A stretch of 64,000 nt of DNA, from assembly GCA_035772735.1 (NCBI GenBank), contig JASDFA010000010.1, positions 151,282,501 to 151,346,500 on the forward strand. The letters run 5' to 3'. The notes under the pieces were generated by a model. The model was given only the letters and a program-made list of their open reading frames with translations, ran no database searches and was not told the origin of the DNA. Within the stretch, counting starts at the first letter, position 1. Each line of letters starts with the position of its first letter. Position numbers and translations under genes: made by a program. The DNA comes from Datura wrightii. Taxonomy: Eukaryota; Streptophyta; Magnoliopsida; Solanales; Solanaceae. Shown one piece after another: positions 59,586 through 64,000 of this stretch.

Positions 59586-62100
59586 TATCAAAGTTTCTTT
59601 CTTGATAATTTGGGAGGTTCTTTACTAAAAAAAAAAAGTAAAAAAGAAATTGAAAAATAAAATTTTTTTTTTTGGTTGTAGCAACTCAAAAAGGTAAGCT
59701 ATATAACAACAAAAAGTAAAAAGGGAGAAAGTTCAATTGCTTTCAAATTAAGCTACTTTTAGAAACTTCAAATTTACTGTTATTACTAAGTCTTTGTGAA
59801 CGTGTGTTGTATATTTGTCCTCTATTACTATGTAAAATTTATACAGGTCTAACCTCATATTATTAATTATTTATCGCATAATATTTTTGTAAATACGATT
59901 GATCTTATATTAATTAATGTATTTTTATATAGAGCAAAAAAATATAGAGCATATTTTGTAGCCCAAAAAAATAAAAAGAATGATTTAAATATAATTTTAT
60001 ACATTAAAATATATTCTACTAAATATATATTTCTTTATACAAATACAACGGTTGTCTTTAAGAAATTATAGTCTCTTTTTTATTACTACATACATATAAA
60101 AAGTTATAGTAGAATGAAAGTAACATTTTATATAAGTTATATAAAGATTTGATCGACATATGTCTTCCTTATGATGGCCAATAAATCATTATGAATTTTA
60201 GGATATACATAAACAAAGAAGTATATAATAGTTATCTGCGATAAAAATATTTAAAATAGTCCATAATCTATAGCACCACTTAATTTTGTTTTTTAAAAAA
60301 AGAAAAATAAAAATAATTGTATAACCATTAAAATTAACAATGTCATGATTAGTTCACTCGTATTAAAATTACTTTGTAAGCAAATATGAAGAATAATATC
60401 ATATTCGTGTTCCATATTACATAAATTTATCTATAAATGGTGAAAAGACAATTAAAAAAAGCTATAAAATTCTAAAATGAACACTAATACCTTTATATCT
60501 TACTGTGTCCACCAATTCATCCCTTGACTTCATGTAGTTTAAGGATTTTGCATAAATGAAATATATTAACCAGTTTTAGAAAAACCCTTTTTGTAAGTGG
60601 GACGTTTCATTACATGTTTATTTCAAAAGTATATGACTCGGAATATTGAAGGCTAAATGTGAAAAATAAAAATAAAATGAGCAGATAAAAAGGTTAAGGA
60701 GTAATAAAATACTACAAATGTTATCTTTAGAAGATAAAAAGAATTCATGAGAATTTAAATCATATTAAAACGTTATTGCAATAAATTGCTTACAATTAAA
60801 GACTAATATAATGAAATTTAATATTTCAAGATAAACTTTCTAATATATAAAATTAATATGGAATAATATTTCAGGGTAAAATGATTGTTTAATTTTTAAT
60901 GAATATTTTGGTAAATTCAAGTTTGAACTCAAGAATTTACTACTTTTTGCAAGAGGCCAGTAGATTGGTCCTATAAGAAATTGCATATTTTTGTTCAAAC
61001 TAATTAAAACATTTCAATTAATTCAAGTCTATTCATAAAAGCATATATTTAATAAAAATAAATTGAGTATCTTATGGGGTTTTACAACAGATGAGATAAT
61101 TTCATAATTCATTAATATTTTAATTGTGTATATGTTGGTTTCACTTGAACTGAAGGAATAATTCGTTATTACACGCATGACCATCATTTAGTTTGAATAA
61201 TAAATGCTTTAATTATTACAACTTTTAAAGTTATAATTCTAAATGTAGTAAAGTTTAACCGTCGTTATTCATTTCTTAAGAAATAATTTGCTCCAGAGCT
61301 TAGATTATTCTCGAAAAAATCAAAAGTCTCCCTAAAGATGATTATCTTAATGTTTCACATTTAATTTTTCTTAATAATTTAATTAGAATTAAAGTTACAT
61401 TTGTTTTTGATTGAAGAAGAAAAATGTCATTCAACTTTGTTAGGATTATAAGAATAGTTTAGATTAAAGGGTAAAATTGTCATTCAATATTTAATGGGCA
61501 ACTTAGTTTTTCAACTATCAACTATAGGCCAGGGTTTTCCACTTTTAGAATAATACAGATATATAATATCTTAATAATTAAATATTTAATAAGAGGTTAT
61601 TATAAATTAATATTTAATTAGTTAGATATTTATAATATTTTAATTTATAATAGGAGTAAAATTATAATTCAACTTTTTACTACTAATTAAATATTTAATA
61701 AGAGGCTATTATTAATTAATTAGATATCTTATAATATTTTAATTTATAATAGGGGTAAAATCGTAATTCAACTTTTCACTTTTTTCTTTCCACTTATATA
61801 ATAATATGATTTTTTAGTTTTCAACATCAAAAAGGAAAATCAAGAAGAGGGGAAAATTTAAATATATATATATATGTGTGTGTGTGCGCGCGCGCGCGTG
61901 TTTTTCTTTCTTACTTCACAAATTGGTCTTTTTTCTTGTCTCATCAAATTTAATTCGTCTAGGTATTGGTAAATTCTTTTTCTTTCTACATCTCACTTCT
62001 AAAGGGTTGTTACTAGTAGGGCTTATATATAAATCCTAAAGGATCCAGCCAAAGGTACTAACTTGAGTGGAAAAAGGTAAGACAAAGTGAGAGATCTTTG
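59586..62100. other. AT-rich non-coding stretch, likely retroelement interior
   Basis: 2.5 kb with no recognisable coding sequence. Some internal repetition is visible: ATTTAATAAGAGGTTATTAT near 61588 and ATTTAATAAGAGGCTATTAT near 61690 are two copies of an about 100-bp unit. Confidence 0.5.
61862..61901. repeat. (TA)n(TG)n(CG)n tract, Z-DNA-prone
   Basis: About 40 bp of strict purine-pyrimidine alternation in three successive blocks (AT, GT, GC) ending in a CGCGCGCGCGCG run. Confidence 0.95.
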
Positions 62101-62149
62101 TTTTCATTTTATATTATTTTTGAGATGTATCAAACATGTAGTGGTGATG

Positions 62150-62577
62150 AACAAGGACTCACAAGGAGGCTAGATTAAGAGATCAAAGTGATAGCAATTT
62201 AGTTGAAGTGCTTTGTGTAATGACTGCACGATTGGAGGATATAAATATCACAGTAACTGATTTAAGAAGGAAAAATATTCTTCATACAATTTATAGGATA
62301 AAGGATAAAATTTGCTCTATAATTCTTGATAGTGAAAGTGATGTTAATGTTGCAAGTTTATACGCGGTTGAGAAGTTGGAACTTACTTGCATTAAACACA
62401 CCGATCTTTATGAGTTTATACAAGGTGCATGATTTTTTTCTCCATTGGGAGGTATTCTGATAATGTTCTTTGTAATGTAATTTCAATGCAAGATTGTCAT
62501 ATCATGCTTGGACGTCCATGACAGTTTAATAGGAATGCAATTAATGACAGGAGAAAGAATAATATTTTCTATAGCTA
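62150..62577 (+). pseudogene. Ty3-gypsy protease-region remnant
   Basis: Reads NILHTIYRIKDKICSIILDS, in which DSESD replaces the usual DGGS-type active site (the family has a D-[ST]-G or DGGS triad), and then, in another frame, ISMQDCHIMLGRP, matching the LLGRPW block that follows the protease. The active-site change and frame breaks make it inactive. No downstream reverse transcriptase is visible in the window. Confidence 0.6.
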
Positions 62578-63129
62578 AATAGAAAAAATATATATACTTG
62601 CACCTTTAACCCATCCTAAGTTTATGAAGATAAGAAATGTGTGAGGGGGACAGTGAAGAATTTTGAGATAGAAAAGATTGAGAGAAGCAAGGGAGTGCAT
62701 GTAGACATCCTAAGAGAGGAAAAAGGAGAGGTTGGGTTATGTGAAGAGAATGGGCTGTCAAGTGAGGAAAAAAGTGAGATCAAGAGAAGAAAAGAGAGAT
62801 GACCATGAGAGTAAAAAAGAGAGAAATTATCATGAGGTAGAGAGAGAAAAACAAGAAAGTTTGAGTGAGGTTAATTCTTATTCTAACTCTAACATTCCTA
62901 CTTCTTCTAGTTGTTCTGACTTTCTTATAGATATTCATGGAAAAGTTTGCACTGAACAATCATCAATGAATGAACTTAATCCTAAGACAATTGAAAGTAC
63001 ATGTCCCATGGAGCAAGCGCATGTTGATGAGAAGGATAAATGTAAAAATTATTTTAAGGCTACCCAAGTTAAGACTCGTGACAAGAAGTCCAACAAGACA
63101 ATTGTGGATCTAACACCAATAAGCAAGGA
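62448..63129. repeat. Inverted duplication, left arm (about 0.68 kb)
   Basis: Pairs with 63150-63850 in inverse orientation. Shared words include GTGACAAGAAGTCCAACAAG (63079), GCGCATGTTGATGAGAA (63017) and GATTGTCATATCATGCTTGG (62491). It includes the MLGRP part of the gypsy remnant and a Glu/Lys-rich open stretch (62732-63136). Confidence 0.9.
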
Positions 63130-63149
63130 AAAATGAGTTGATGTTATTC

Positions 63150-63850
63150 CTTTGCTATATAGGTGGTTTTAGATCCACAATTGTCTTGTTGGACTTCTTG
63201 TCACGAGTAATTACCTTGGATAGACTCAAATATATTCTCTTTATCTTTATTCTTCTCATCAACATGCGCTTGCTCCATGGGACATATAGTTTCTATCACC
63301 TTAGAATTAAGTTCATCCAATGATGGTTCTTCGATGCAAACTTTTCCATGAGTACCTACAAAAGATTCAGAACAACTAAAAGAAGTAAGAATGTTAGAGT
63401 TAGAATAAGAATTAACTTCACTCAAACTCTCTTGTCTATCGCTCTATACCTCATGACCATCCTTCTGCTCTTTACTCTCATGGTCATCTCTCTTTTCTTT
63501 TCTCTCGATTTTACTTTTTTTTCACTTGACATCTCATTCTCTTCACACTACTCAACCTCTCCTTTTTTTCTTTAATTTCTTGATATGTCTACATGCACTC
63601 TCTTACTTCTCTCAATCTTTTCTCTCTCAAAATTCTTCATTGTCGCCCTCAAACATTTCTGATCTTCATAAATTTTCTGATGCGGTTAAAGGTCCAAGTA
63701 TATATATTCTTTCTGTTTAGCTCTAGAGAAACATTATTCTTTCTCCTATCATGAATTATATTCCTATTAAACTATCATGAATGCCCAAGCATGATATGAC
63801 AATCTTGCATTAGAATTACATCACAAAGAACATTATTGGAATACCTCCAT
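63150..63850. repeat. Inverted duplication, right arm (about 0.70 kb)
   Basis: Reverse-complement counterpart of the left arm. The spacer is only about 20 bp, so a transcript could fold into a near-perfect-start long hairpin. The arms differ by scattered substitutions and small indels, so the duplication is not very recent. Confidence 0.9.
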
Positions 63851-64000
63851 ATTACACCCCGTAAAAATATCAATGGTTAGTAGGCGTATGCATGAATTTG
63901 TTGACGAATAAGAAGGGCTTGACGTGTACGGAAAAAGCCTCAGAAACAAGATCGGGCGAGGCTAGGCCGCAAGGGGCCAACGCGACACGTCAGCCGGCTG
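63851..64000 (+). other. Possible start of another LTR, cut by the window end
   Basis: TATTACACCCCGTAAAAATA at about 63851 resembles the TGTAATACCCCG-type start of gypsy LTRs. The following 100 bp is GC-richer than the surroundings. It runs off the window, so this is only a hint. Confidence 0.3.

Noticed and set aside
59457..59660. 67-codon open frame on the + strand
   Set aside because: Overlaps the LTR-like and primer-binding-site region; no conserved feature.

Overview
This window is nuclear DNA of a dicot plant, most probably a nightshade (Solanaceae, Solanum-like). The evidence is strongly AT-rich intergenic sequence, spliceosomal GT..AG introns, plant-specific proteins (VAMP71-clade longin R-SNARE, type I MADS-box, FAR1-RELATED SEQUENCE) and a repeat spectrum that I recognise from Solanaceae (CACTA, Helitron, MULE and hAT MITEs, Ty1-copia and Ty3-gypsy LTR elements, RTE and L1 LINEs, an Au-type SINE). 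The family assignment is inference; species cannot be read from the window.

Only three protein genes look intact. (1) A VAMP711-like vacuolar/tonoplast R-SNARE on the + strand, four coding exons between 23522 and 27475 (221 aa). (2) An intronless AGL62-like type I (M-alpha) MADS-box gene at 34623-35156 (177 aa). (3) An EMC7-like ER membrane protein complex subunit on the + strand, seven coding exons between 50694 and 55773 (198 aa). Two decayed tandem copies of a FRS6-like (FAR1-RELATED SEQUENCE) gene lie on the - strand (29676-31688 and 37308-40016) inside a larger duplicated block.

Layout. 1-11.5 kb: an LTR-like leader, a perfect 146-bp direct repeat, and several non-autonomous Helitrons, two of them head to tail, with a MULE-type MITE nested in one. 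11.5-19.5 kb: a complete-ended 7.9-kb CACTA element with a 3-bp target duplication (ATA), decayed TNP2 and TNP1-like genes on the - strand, CCGACGGA-type subterminal repeats and a 221-bp internal exon duplication. 19.5-22.5 kb: Helitron ends and a Tourist-like MITE. 22.5-28.5 kb: the VAMP711 gene, with a hAT MITE in intron 1. 28.6-29.6 kb: a MULE with long TIRs and a perfect 10-bp TSD. 29.7-44.7 kb: duplicated FRS6-like block, with a gypsy-like LTR fragment, the MADS-box gene and an L1 LINE between the copies, and a MULE MITE and an RTE LINE inserted in the second copy. 46.7-50.6 kb: a 3.9-kb Ty1-copia element with TSD AAATC whose 3' LTR ends 80 bp before the EMC7 start codon. 50.7-55.8 kb: EMC7 with an Au-type SINE in intron 3. 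56.65-58.83 kb: a 2.2-kb gypsy-type solo LTR with TSD GAAGT. 58.8-64 kb: degraded gypsy-like remains ending in a ~0.7-kb-arm inverted duplication.

The intact genes are unrelated housekeeping or developmental genes and do not form a pathway. The main story is transposon turnover around and inside them: a retrotransposon has probably separated EMC7 from its original promoter, and a duplicated regulatory gene has decayed independently in both copies. I saw no rRNA, true tRNA, CRISPR or prokaryotic features.
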